Origin: Pseudofabraea citricarpa
Lineage: Eukaryota > Ascomycota > Leotiomycetes > Helotiales > Dermateaceae
NCBI GenBank assembly: GCA_029641185.1
Contig: JAPWGK010000001.1
Location: forward strand, 1,996,501 to 2,060,500
Direction of reading: 5' to 3'
DNA length: 64,000 bases
In this document: positions 36,159-48,800 of the stretch, one piece after another
Layout: the number at the start of each line of letters is the position of its first letter
Position numbering within the stretch: position 1 is the first letter of the stretch
Position numbers and translations under genes: made by a program
Notes under the pieces: model-generated
What the model saw: the letters and a program-made list of their open reading frames with translations, nothing else
Databases searched by the model: none
Told to the model about the DNA's origin: nothing

Positions 36159-38010
36159 TCACAACTCATCATGAGCATCGGCCTCCTCAGTCTTCTCCTC
36201 CGTAGCCTCGCTGACCTTGCTCTTGACACTTTCAGTAGCCGCAGAGGCAGCACTCTTGACGGACTCTGTTGCTGCTTCAGCTTGCTTAGCGAGTGACTCG
36301 ACATCAGGCTTCTCGGCCTCCGCAGATGCCTCCTCGTAGACAACCTCAACTTGGTGAGTTCCGTTCTCCTTGACGAACTTGATGAGATCTTCAATGCTTC
36401 GGCTGCCGCTATAGGTAATGGCGTTTTTCTTGTCGCCAGCCTTATAGAGCTTGATGGTAGGAAAGCCCTGGATCTCATCGGGGACGTCGTTCATGGTTGC
36501 GTCAACCTTGGCGATGGTAACCTTGTCGGAAAATCCACCGTCGGCATACAGGCCCGCAAGGATATCGTATTTGGGTGCGAGGGCCTTGCAGTGTCCGCAC
36601 CATGGGGCATAGAACTCAATGAGAACATCCTTCTTATCATCCAGAACGATGTCATCATAGTTCTTCGCAACGACAATTTGAACTGGTCCTTCTTGCTTCT
36701 CGGGGATAGGCTCTGACTTGATGCTGGGCTCAACCTTACCTGCAACAAAATCATCAACGAAGGCCCCTACGTCCTTTGCAGTCAATTCCTTCTCTTGGTC
36801 GAATGGAAACTTCTTGTTGTTTACAGTATCTTGAATAGCGAAAGCAGGGAACACATCTGCCTTCAAGTTCAGGTTACCGGCGTGAGCACCAAATGCCTTA
36901 GCATCGATAGTCGCAAAGCTGATGGCGCCCCTGTGCTTCTCTGCGAGTGGCTTGAGAGTAGTTGCGATTTGAGTTCGCTCTTCTTCCGTCTCAGCAAAAA
37001 TGTAGGCTAGGGGGATACCAGCGGACATGTAAGTGGCATATGTTTCCGGACCAACTTCACCAATCAAGGGAATGGATGCTGTCTTTGCGAATTGCTCAAT
37101 GGTATCCACATCGAACTTCTCGGCAAAAACACTCTTGCCCTCGTCGAATGACTTGTAGAGGACCACCGATGGGAAGGTGACTTCCTCAGCCTTGGCTAAA
37201 GCTGCATCATTACTGGCACCAAATGGGAAAGTGTCGCGAAGCTTCTCAGCGGCGGCTGTGAATGTCTCATTGGAAGTTTTATCATCGGCGGCGAAGTATC
37301 CAACTAATACTACCTTGTCGGCCTTCTTGAAATCCTCGAAAGTGTCCTCGGTCAGGACCGATACAGCTGGCAGCGATTGCTTGGTCATATAAGAAACAAT
37401 TCTAAGGGCCTATCAGCATAAAGGTCTAATGATATAAGAAGGTATGGATGTGCTTACGCAGGTGCTTTTCGAGCGCCAGTGTATGGGCTGTTCGACTCCC
37501 CACGGAAAACCTTCAGCGTCGGGTAGCCTTCGACACCGTATGACTGGCAAAGGTCTGCCTGTTCTGTACAATCAACTTTGGCAAGCTTGATATTCTTTTC
37601 CTTCAAGGTGGTTGCAGCCTCCTCATACTCGGGCGCAAGAGCTTTGCAGTGCCCACTAAGTTTTAGGTTAGCCAAAATTCCCACTTGTATAGGATTTGCA
37701 AATTGCAGAAAACAGAGACTTACCACCATGGCTGGATAGAACAACCCCAAGATTAGCCTTGTTAGAAGTCCACGTAGGGGGGAACATACTGCGAAAACTG
37801 TCGAAAGAGTCAGCTTCGGTTTTACCAAGGATCAAAGCAGGTACCCGCTGGACTCTGCGCAAGGAGATTGAGGGTGGGCTTACATTCTGCAAGAACGATA
37901 TCGTTCTCCTTGACGAAGTCTTGGAAGGTGTCCTGGGTAAGGTCGTGAACGTCTGATGCGGCGGCAACGGCAGCCAGGCCAGCAAGGGCAAGGGTCGCGA
38001 ATGATCTCAT
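36159..38010 (-). CDS. PDI1: Protein disulfide isomerase with two tandem 8-nt micro-exons
   Basis: ER oxidoreductase and chaperone that forms and reshuffles disulphides. Exons 38010..37884, 37797..37790, 37731..37724, 37655..37458, 37401..36159; 527 residues. Signal peptide [18 protein letters not shown]; first thioredoxin domain with CGHC at 48-51; two inactive b domains; second CGHC at 382-385; acidic and Ala-rich tail; HDEL retention signal. Exons 2 and 3 are both only 8 nt and supply Phe43 to Cys48 (FFAPWC). Both have proper GT/AG neighbours and skipping either breaks the frame. An inverted CCAAT (38166-38170) lies upstream. Confidence 0.96.
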
Positions 38011-38992
38011 GTTGGCAAGTGCTGCTGTGAACGGGCCTGTGTCAATGCGCCGGTCAGATGGGCTAGAGTCAGATTTCGAGGGCGCAAGGTGGACAAACCT
38101 CTGTAAGACGATGTGGTGGAAGATAAGAGAGGGACGGAGGGATGGGATGGAGAGTCGAGATGTGGATTGGTGTCCCTTTTAGAGCTCGATGCTCGCCAAA
38201 TTTAGCAGCCGGGCGGTCTCCTTTTATCCCCGCAACTAGCGCCGATAGCCAGAGAACAGGTGTCTTCAAGGTCAAGGGGCGTGTTGCGGTGGCTGACCTC
38301 CAGCATCTGTAATCAGCGCCGGTTATGCACCAGATGCAGGATTCTTAGCAAGCAGTGCAGTGTAGTGCAGTGCAGTGCATTATGTGATTTCCGGTTCTTA
38401 GCATTTGGCATTTAGCATAAAGCCGAACAGCTTCAGTCGCCTAAAGGCAGCTCACCTACCCCTAAGGTACGGGACCGTAAAGACAGTATATCTGTCCTCT
38501 TCTTCTCCCACCTACTCTACCAGGCTACCTATCTACGCCGCCCGCCTGTCACTTGGCGTCCAGCATCCTCGACGATGTCCAACCCCTTTGTAGGAATACG
38601 ACAGATATATGGCAGAGCTGCTCAAGCCGTAGCTGTAGCTGTAATGGCTCGCTAGTGCTGCGAGACGAGTGTCTCGCCTCTGCTATTGTCATTCAGGGAG
38701 GTTTGGAGGTGGTAGTTAGTCCTATCCACACTCTTCACTCAGTGCTCTAAACCATTTGCCAAACTGCTTCAATGGTTGATCTGTGACTTGGTCCGATATG
38801 ACGTGCGGAGTTGCTTGTGTGAGAAGCTCCCGTGGGGAGGAGGCACCGTGGTTAGTACCAGCGTGCCTTCCCACCTGGCCAGCGTACACGGCGTGTCAGC
38901 GAATCTTGGTCCTTCCCATCATCCAGCATGCCCATATCCTACCTACTATCTTATAACTCGGCCCCATCGCGTTGTAGAGGGTGTCAAACAAG
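38011..38992. promoter_or_regulatory. Divergent region PDI1 / large disordered protein
   Basis: 982 nt. It contains the PDI1 promoter, AGTGC repeats near 38358-38379, and no frame I would call. The right half probably serves as the leader of the gene at 38993. Confidence 0.45.
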
Positions 38993-41900
38993 ATGGACTC
39001 CTCGCCGTTTGCACGCAATGCAGTGGCTGGCAGCTCACCAAGATCACGGGCAGCCAGCGACATAGGCCCAAGGCAGCTGGCTTCTGCCAATGAGAACAAG
39101 ACTCCCACCAGTCTTCCCAGGGGATTCGAGGGTATGCTCAAGACCACCACGGAGACGGGCGACATAGGCTTGTTTTCCATCAAGCCCTCTCGTCTTCCCC
39201 AGCCGCTCAATACACCGCGCAGGACCGGAGGTACCTATGTGGGCAATGGCCAAAACCAATTGATGCAGAAACCATTTCCCCTGTATGGCGTGTCGACCGT
39301 CGTGGATGATCGGAGACGCCTGCCTTCATATGCTCGAGATGCCTCCTCTGACCTGGCTTCGTTGTATGAGACTGCTAGCCAGAAATCGACCAATTCACGA
39401 ATCTTCAAAGCCTCGGACCATCGTTCGTTTTCCATGACTCAGTCTGCTTCTTACTCAACCTATACTTTGGCCAACCAAAAATCATATACAAGTCTCCGTA
39501 GTCAGGCAGAAGGAACGATTCAGCGGCCAAGATCTCCATTTGCATATCCGACTCGTCTGAGGCGCCCCGGATTTCGGCCATCATCCCCAGCTCTTACTGA
39601 TGGTGGTATCGTTGACTATAGTCGGCGTGCGGAGATCGAGCGTCCTTTTTTTGTAAGTTGGAGCCTCCCTCGACAAGCACAAAAAGGCATCACATATAAA
39701 ATCTACATGGGTAGTTGCAAGTCAAAATCACTTTGAGAAAAAGCATCATTTACTGGCCTTGATAGCTTACACACCACCAGGAGAGCCACCAGTTCTCATC
39801 ATCGCCAGCATCTCTTTATGCAAGAAGACGCCGGCCGCCTCTTACATCTATCCGAACAGAGGCGAACCTATCGACGCCATCACTTCCAGGTCAATTTTCG
39901 CCTGCCCGCCGAAGCCTTTCCCCTCTACAACGATCAACAACGCCTGGTAATGACTGGGCCCATAAAGGTGGCCTAAATTATAGCAACGATTCTCCAGCCC
40001 ATAGCTCATACAGCTTGGCATCTACCGTCAACCTCTATGCAACACCTCGAGCTCCTTCAACAACTACCACGCCGGGGAAAATTTCCGCATCTCCTCTCTA
40101 CTATGACTATACCGAGGAATTTGAGAATGATAGTGAGCCATACCCTCGCGAGCCCCCGCCTACATTTCGCATCGAGAAAACAATTCCAGAAGAACGTCCA
40201 TTGAGTGCAGATCGGCTTCCATTAGTTGGCCCGAGTGATGCAATTTACAGCAAAAACTCTACATCGGATCCAAGGTTAAGCTTTACCGAAGGAGATCGAC
40301 GCAAATGGGCAGAAAAGGTGGACACTCGAAGCAACCAAGATACAGATGTTGAATCACACATGGACCCTCCCAGCAGACTTTATTCGGTAGGTCGAAGCAT
40401 CACAGCGAGGAACAGATCGCCTACGCCAAGGAATTCTGCAACATCCGCAATCGAGGAGATTAACGACTTGAATAGAGATATCAAAGAGTCCGATAATAAA
40501 ACCTATTCAGAAGAACTCGATGACATAGGGTCGATCGGTCACCTATCAAGCTTTCCGGTTCCACCTGGAAGTCGAGTTCAAACCCAACTAGAAAGACAGA
40601 GACGTAGATCCAGCCAGAGAAAACCAGCCATCTCAGGCAATTTTACTTATGTGACTGATGAAGCGACAATGACACTTAATTCCGAATCTCCCAAGTTCAT
40701 TCAAACTCCTCCGTGCCACACTGGAGCTATAATAAGCTTTAACGCACTATCGGAATATAGTGTAGCAGAAACTCCAACAAGCTCACTCTGTAGATTTGAA
40801 TTTCGCCATAGAAGTCCTACCACATCTCCAGGCACTCCGACTTCTATACTTGACAACCATTCTGTAGAGCTGGAGGCAACTCCCCTTCTTCAGACATCGG
40901 AACCTAGAACAAGCCAAGCAGGGCTCAAAGTTAGCAATGCCTGTCATAGCGATTACCAAGGGGCAGATGGATGTCCCGATGTCTGCGCGCAAAATCCCCG
41001 GCCTTCTTTTTCCAGATCGATTCCCCATGTGCTAGCACCTAAACCAATCTCACCCGCACGACAAGCCAAATTAAAGAATAGTGTACCACAGTTAATGAAG
41101 GCCCTTCCACCTCTTCCATCGGACATATCAATACCTGTTGCGTTGCCATCGACACTTGCAACTGCTCTTGCTGAACTTCCAGGCAGCTTTTTGCCTTTGG
41201 ATTCATCGACTAGATCGACGCCAATGTTATCACAGCAGCACACAGGGAACAAGTTAAATATAACAAAAGAACAGAGTGATGTAGGAGTGGCAGAAGACGT
41301 AACTGCAGTTTCAGAGCTTGACTCCATTCCGCTCGAGACAGGGCTTCTTAAACTCCCTATAGCGAGCAAACTTGCAAAACAAGATGCTTCAAATCCACCC
41401 CCAAAACTGAGGCTCAAAATGAGAAACTCCACACTCCGACCGACCTCGCCCCCAAATTCACGTCCTTGGAACCTTGAAGAGAGCTACCCATGGACCAAAC
41501 AGCAGCCAAGCATACGTTTGCCTTCTTTGTTATGGGAGCCAAAACCTCGAAGTCCAAAACCTCCTAAATTCAAACTAAAGGTGACTAGAGCATCTAACTC
41601 AACGCAAGGTACAGTACGGGTCAACAGACCCTCTATGGATTTGGGGAACAGTAGTGATTTCAATATACGGCCATCAAAAGATCTATTCACGTCTAACTCT
41701 GGGCTCGATGTCATGTTTCGCAAAGTCAGTCGAAACCTGAAATCTCAGAGGCTGAGCTCAAGCAGTTCTCACTCAGCAGAGGAGCGTCCATCGCCTGTCT
41801 CTTCTTTCCCTCTTACCAACTCAGAACCTTACCCACGTATTGACGACAGCCGGCCGCATACTTCATCTGCTTCTTTAGCTCGTGGTTTTAGTCCAACGGA

Positions 41901-42231
41901 TGTGCGCAGCTTTTTTTCTGATGATAGTTCTCGAATCCTTGAGGGCCGTGGCCTCAAGAAACGATTTTCGAACCTCCGAGCACGGATAGCTGTACCCTAT
42001 GCATCTCGCAACGCGTCACAGTCATTTGATGATATTATCTTTAGACAGCGGCTCAACACCCAGATGCCGACAACAGCTCTGTCGCGGGTCGATTTTCTTC
42101 AACCGAGCAAGGAACATGAAGCAGAAAGAATTCTGGAGAAGAAAGCTCACGGTCAAAAGCTGAAAGAGAAAGTGTCGGGGTGGTTGAAGGGTGCACGAGC
42201 AGCCTTCAAAAAGGTGAAGACTAAAGGTTAG
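38993..42231 (+). CDS. Large Ser/Pro-rich disordered protein, unknown function
   Basis: Exons 38993..39652 and 39781..42231 (128-nt intron), 1,036 residues. Joining RPFF to ESHQFSSSPASLYARR keeps one frame throughout. Composition is dominated by Ser, Pro, Thr, Arg and Asn with almost no long hydrophobic stretch, so most of it is probably unstructured. Only the C-terminal 35 residues (ILEKKAHGQKLKEKVSGW onward) look like a basic amphipathic helix. Many SP/TP and RSP-type sites would suit kinase regulation. No domain recognised; possibly a cell-polarity or cytoskeleton-linked protein, but this is a guess. Confidence 0.8.
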
Positions 42232-43272
42232 AAGTAGTATTATGATGCGGAATCTCTATTGATCTTGCGAGATGTGCCGCATCACACTGCTTTGGGAGCT
42301 TGATAGGGACCGTTTATTGTTTTGGGCCCTTTATTTTTAGCAAGGAATTTTAGCATGCAGAGGCCATGATTGAACCTTCTGGGTACAAAATGTAAGTAGG
42401 CTGTGGTTGCGTGTATGCGGCCTCAGCCCTTATCATGTGAAATAAAATGAGTCTCGACTATCAACTAGGTAGCTACGGTGTCAATCAACTAATACGCTAA
42501 CATATCATCCACCCGGAAGGCAAGAATATTCTGATGCGTGTTCCCTGCCCCTATGGTGTGACTTTATATGGAGACCTCAGTGTAGCACACCTGTGCTCGA
42601 GAAAACCATACCACCAAGAACATCCCACCAGAATCATTCCGCTGGCATAAAATGAGCAATTTCCACAGCAATTGAATTCTGGCCATCTACAAACAAAAAC
42701 AATTCTCGGTGAGATGTCTAGCTGTGTTTTCAAAAGGCATAGCAGAAGTACAGACAGCCCACGGAGAATTCGTAAAGGGAGCAACGATAACGGACTATCC
42801 ATGTCTAGCACAGAGCATAAGGCTCCTTCGATAGAAATATTCGATGTTAGTGTTCTGTGCCAGCATTGGAGTTTAATGCTAATCAAAAGCTAGGATAGAA
42901 GCCATCGTATCAAAACCAGACCTGGAGCTCTGTTCAAAGCATTCTCCTTCACAAGACACAGAGAAATTTTATCTATCGATGGCTTTTCAACCAACCCTCC
43001 AATGACACCACAAGAGATCTCCGAGCGCATGAATGTTCACGAGAATGAGATCCCTTCTTTAGCACACATTGAGGATGCAGTATATCCACACAGGCTACAA
43101 GAGAGTCCATGCTCTACTCTGGCACCCCATGGAACGAAGGTTGCATGGGAAGAACGAGGCCGGGCTATGCTTCCTTTTTGGGAACCTTTGAGTTCACCTC
43201 AGCAATCCATCGCTGTCGAATCGCCGTGGTGCGGGAAGAATTTCGTCAATATACTTACGAGAGGACTGCTCT
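42232..43272. other. Convergent intergenic region, about 1 kb
   Basis: Between the disordered-protein gene and MON1. Short frames only, none with splice or composition support. No repeat seen. Confidence 0.45.
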
Positions 43273-45394
43273 TCAAAATACCGCGCCGCCAATGATGAAG
43301 ATCCGTTCCTCTTCTCGCTTTACCCATTGAATAATTTTATTTGCACCCTGGGCTAAAGCTGCACGAGATGCATTTGGGCCAGCAACACAGTAGAATTCAA
43401 AGAGAGGTGTGCTCCATGCAAGCGACACGCTATCTTTGCTTACACTGTGGAGGACTTTAAGGTGGGAGTGCTTTGCATGAGTGGAGGCATGTAAGTTGTG
43501 GTACAAGGTCATTAACCTGTAATCGTCGATTAGAACAAATATCATATCGAACTTGCAATAGAATACTTACCTTCTTCGAGCTAACAAGCTACTGAAATAG
43601 GGAGAAAAGGATGGCATCGTGAATTGGACGTTAGTACGAGATTTATACAGAAAGTGTCGCAGTTGAGTGCCTGGAACGAGATCTGTCGTGCTCGGGCGTC
43701 CCTGGCGTACGGCAGCTTTGATGATATCCATACTGCCGTTCTTCTCAAGCTGGTTGACGACATCATCCCGCATCTGCTTGAGTTCATAGAAACTTTCTTT
43801 GTCGGCACTAATAAGTAGCACTGCGACTTCGTCCTCACGACCATTGTTATTAGACGTCGAAGGCCTCTCTTCGGCTGGTTCGCTAACATCGAGTGCGCTC
43901 AAAAAGCTAACGTACATGTAGAGGTAGCCCCTATTGTTAAACCCTGGCAAACATAAAGGTATCCAGTTCTCTCCGCCGCCAGCCTTGACGCCGCCAGCCT
44001 CAAATAGCATGTTGAATATCAATTGCAGATCGCTAGGATGCAAAGAATGTCTTTTAGGGCGGATGACACTGACTAGCCTCCCCCCAGCGACAATAAGGCC
44101 ATAGAGCAGTTTATCTGTGCGTGATCTTAATAGTGTATTATTGATCACATACCGCTGCGACTTGCGAATTTTGAGACATTCCAAAGCTGATAGTAGAGCT
44201 GATGCAGAGCCTTTGGTGAATGTATCTGCTAGGGACGACAGTAAACTATCTGTTCCTTCTAATGGTCTTCGGAGGTCAGTATTTGGTCGATTTGAGAACA
44301 GGTGTGTGAGAGTTGGCAACGTAAGTGTTGACAATATCTGCATGTACAATGCTTCAAGTTGGGCTCTGATCTGTGCATCGCTCTCCCCAAGTCGGCTGAT
44401 TGCAACAAAATAAAGCGGCCCAGCAATATAAATCACAAATCGTGTCCTTCCGGCGGTAAAGCCAAGCAGTGGATCCTCTACACCGGCATAGAATGAAATA
44501 AGAGTTTGTATGATTCCTATATAGCCATTGATGAGATTTTGGTCCCCGTGTCTACTGTAAATCGGTTTGCCGGCAGAGCTTAAAATCATATAATGCTTGA
44601 ATTTTGATTTGAATTCTGTCAGCAGCTCGTCTGTATTGGCTATTAGCATAGCTCCGTCCTATTTTTTCGGCTTCCAAACCTTCATTGCCGCCCTTGGAGT
44701 CAACCTCGGGAATGTCATCAAATTCGTGATCAAAATTAACCAAGGGGTTGTTTTCATAGTCGATGGATTCAAAGGGATTTACTGTGTCAGCTTTCGAACT
44801 CAAAAGCCTCCATGCTGGACTTTGTGCGTTCATGCTATCATTCAGCAAGCTCACGAGATCACCGTCCCCCTTCAACGTCGGGGTATAGCTCATCAAGCTT
44901 GTGGTGTCATCGCCTTCACTCCCATTGCGTCTGCTTGGTGTCACGGATCCTGTGGGGGTTGGGGTGGCTATTAATTCTGACGCAGCTCGATCCGCTGGTG
45001 TAGTGGAAAATGTTCCCCGAGAGCCATCCGGAAAAGACAGCGTCTGGATATCGATGGATGAGATGGCCGTCGTGGGCTGGCTCTGTAGGGTCGGCCTTCG
45101 GTTTGCCGTGCTAGGTGTCGATGGGCGCTCATCGGATTTCAACAGTGATGGCCTAGGAGGAAGTGGAGGCCGAAAGTCGTCGTTGTCGGGATCTCTCTTT
45201 TCTTGCTCGTCCTGCTCGTCGGTGACTATATTTCCCTTTCCCACGTTCGTCTCATCCTCCGGGGTAGAGGCCTCGCTGGCCATCATCGAAGCAACGTTGC
45301 CATTCTCGTTCTTGCGCAGCAGGGGCTGGTTTGTGGATGAGGTTGAGAAGTTGGCATCAGGAGAGTTCTCGGGAACATTAGCAGGCTCTCTCAT
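43273..45394 (-). CDS. MON1: Vacuolar fusion protein Mon1
   Basis: Forms with Ccz1 the exchange factor that activates the Rab7 homologue Ypt7 on late endosomes and vacuoles. Exons 45394..44680, 44630..43571, 43516..43273; 672 residues. The first 235 residues are acidic and disordered. Longin-type domains follow: [57 protein letters not shown]. The first intron (44631..44679) has an atypical donor GTTTGG, but a strong GCTAATA branch site, and only this splice joins [14 protein letters not shown] in frame. The last exon gives the conserved tail FEFYCVAGP. Confidence 0.93.
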
Positions 45395-45808
45395 GGAGAT
45401 GGGGTTGGAGTGAGCTGGGAGACTTCTGGTTGCAGGTTGCAGAGTCAAGGCTGGGGGATGGATACTCGTAAAGGTATTGTACCTAGGTAGGCAGATACTA
45501 AAAGTGGCGGCAGTGAGTGGTCGGTGATGGACTGATGGTACTGTAGTAACTGTACGGTAATCGTTAGCGGCACAACTTCGTGAGTTGCGGGAGGGCCCAT
45601 TGCACCCGCCGCCGGCGCCGCCGCCCGCAATCAAGCTCTGGCACTGGCAGCGGCGCGACACGCACAGAAGGACACGCGTTTGTACCTTTCATCGCGACCA
45701 ACAAACCAACAATTAACAACCAACAACCGATGATCACCCATCTCCCATACACATACAAATAGAAAATGCACCTGCAGATGCTATACTCGACACGGCCTTG
45801 TACAAACC
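45395..45808. promoter_or_regulatory. Divergent promoter MON1 / DOP1
   Basis: 414 nt between start codons of two endosome/Golgi trafficking genes. AACCAACAA-type repeats near 45700-45728. Upstream in-frame ATGs for MON1 exist (as far as 45661) but the encoded stretch looks like leader. Confidence 0.5.
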
Positions 45809-48800
45809 ATGGCTCTTCAGCCTACTGGACGCTCTTCATTCTCCCCTGAAAGCTCAGGTCGAAGCTCGCCCGTGTCTAGGAAGTGGAGGAATCAGTTGGG
45901 CGCAGGTAACAGTTTGACCCGTCTGCCTGCTGGATTCATGCTCACTTGGGTTTGTGACTAGATGAGGCCCCAAGCAAGGACAAGGCTTTTCGAAGATACG
46001 CCTCGGGTGTCGATCGCTCACTGTCGCTGTTCGATACGGCCTTGCAGGAATGGGCCGACTACATCTCCTTCCTAGGACGGCTGTTGAAAGTCAGTGCCTC
46101 CAAACAAGCTACCCCCCCCCATCTCACCTTCTGACATCAAGATATCAGTCCCTCCAAGCCCATCCAACAAATATTACTGTTGTCCCATCCAAGACCATCG
46201 TCGCAAAACGACTGGCACAATGCCTGAATCCGTCACTGCCCTCTGGTGTACACCAAAAGGCCTTAGAAGTGTATGGCTTTATTTTTTCGATGATTGGACA
46301 GGATACCCTCTCTCGGGACCTAGCTCTCTACCTCCCAGGCCTGTCAAGCACTCCATCCTTTGCTTCTCTGTCTGTCCGGACACCATTCCTCGAACTGCTT
46401 GAGAAGCATCTGTTGAAGCTCGATGCACACTCGTTACGCCCAGCCCTGAAAGCTATCATACTTATGCTTTTACCCGGTCTGGAGGAGGAGACGAGTGAGG
46501 ACTTTGAGCGTACTATGAAGCTCGTTGAGGGCTTCAAGAACGCTGTCAGGCCATTGGGCACGAGTGACTTAGGCGAGCATCATAATAGTGGTGATGAGTA
46601 TTTCTGGCAGTGCTTTTTCCTTGCGACTATTACAGGCAGTAGCCGTCGGCTTGGTGCTCTGGCATACATGATTCGAACTCTGCCTAATCTTGGCCCCCCT
46701 GGAACGTCCTCGTCTACTAGTCCCCATGGTGACAACGTTGATTCGCGGCGTTTAGCCGAGATAGTCACTTCTCCTGAACCCGGTCTGCTATTGAGGTGCT
46801 TTGCGGCTGGCCTTGCTGACGAGCAACTCCTAATACAGCGGGGTTTCCTTGATCTGCTGGTGACCCACTTACCATTGCACTCAAATGTATTGCAAAATCG
46901 TATCAAGACTGAAGATCTAGAGCTCTTGGTAGCGGCCGCTTCAGGTGTTGTAGCTCGCAGGGACATGAGTCTCAACAGGCGGTTATGGACATGGCTTCTG
47001 GGGCCTGAGCCAGTTGGCAATGAGAATGATAGTGAGCTTGGGCCAGAATCCCCAGTATCGGTCTCGGCAGATCCTCTCAGCATGCAAGCATCTGTGAGAA
47101 CGAGTTATTTTGAAAACTACGGCTTACAGCCACTAACCCAGGCCTTGCTCACAATGATAGAACGAGGTTCTAGCAGCCCATCGGAGAGGGCTCGTCCATT
47201 TCGCATATGCTTATCCTTGATGGATAGGTGGGAAATAGGAGGGTTGGTGGTCCCAGATATCTTCCTGCCAATCATTACAAGTGTGCGGGATTACAAACAA
47301 GAAGTAGCCAGCAAGGGCGACTTTGCGGAGGTTCTTCGTAGTGCAAGCATGTTTTTCGACGGAGTGGAGAGTGGCCTTATATGGGGGGAGATAGTTGCAT
47401 TAATAGCAAAGGCAGTTGGGCCCGAAAGTGTTACCATATCCGAGCGGCTGGACAAATTATCGCTGGTTAAATTCATCATCAATCACTTCAATGTCCGGGA
47501 AGAAGAGATGCTTATGGTTCATGCCCCACTAGCCACCCTAACTGTACTTGTCATTCTGGAGGACACGAAAGGCAACGAGAAACCTGTCCTTGGCTCAAAC
47601 GAAGTGTTGACGATGGCACTTGACGTGGCAATAGACTTGCTTGATCTTGTCCCTGAGCGAGCTTTTCAAACCCGTCCGCCCACAAGACAATCTACTTCAA
47701 CGACAGAGAGTTCTCGGTTTAAATCCATGTCTAATATCGAAATTCTGAAGAGAATCCAGACTTTCTATGTTCAGGATCAAGGGAACACAGATACTTTCTC
47801 ACCACCATTTTCTGCTCAGGTCACGAGTGAGCTTCTCGTCCGAGAAGCTGGTAGTATTGCTTGTCAGAGCTTGTCCGACTCAGTATCAAGTGCTGATGCT
47901 GGGAGTAAAAGCAAGCTCTTAGTAGCAATGTTAGCGAAAGTACCAAAGGCAGAGAGTCTTGATATACAGAAGCTACTCTCTTCCATGCAGAGAAAGCTAT
48001 CTGTGCCCTCCCATTTACCATTTGCTTCATTGATATCCATCATATCGCTTGCTACCACCTTGTATTCATCTCACTATGTATCCATGGGGGATCTTTCCAG
48101 TCTTGTAGACCCGCTTGTTCGGGTGGCTTGGTCATATCTGTCGGCTGCTCACCCCAAATACCACGTTGAAACCGTGAGATGTCTGTGGCAACTACAGGCT
48201 ACCCTCACATTATCGAATCGCGAGATTGAGGCGTCAATATGCTCACTTATAACAGAGCATGATGTTACAGGTACATTTGCTATTCGTAATGCAGATTCCG
48301 GTAGGAAGTTTAGCATTATCTGGACCCATACTCTTCAAGACAATGCTGGGCACCTCGACCGCAGATCATCCAAGGTCTCAATGAATGAAAACAAAATTGT
48401 AACGCGAGTCTCAGGCATTGGAAATTATGAGGTTATGCTCTCTAGACCACTTTTCATACTTCTTGATGCCCTCGTCGATGAACGAACTCAGCTTTTCATG
48501 ACCGTCAGAACGTGGCTTCAGAGTTTGGTTGGAATAGACAAGTAGGCACTCTAATCTAAGCTGGTGAGACTGCTTGAGGTGGCTAACAGTGGACCATAGG
48601 CTTTTTCACATATTCGTCGCAAAATTTTCTGAGTTTAAATTTCTTCAAAGTCTGCCAGAGGATACATCTAGTACATTGGATGAACGTTTGCTCGTCTATA
48701 CAGACTTCGACGATCTTGACCAGTGCTTGTATTATATTCAAACTTTGTCGAACATCCTCCGCTGGTCATCTGATAATACTTGGGCAGCGCTTGCTGAGAA

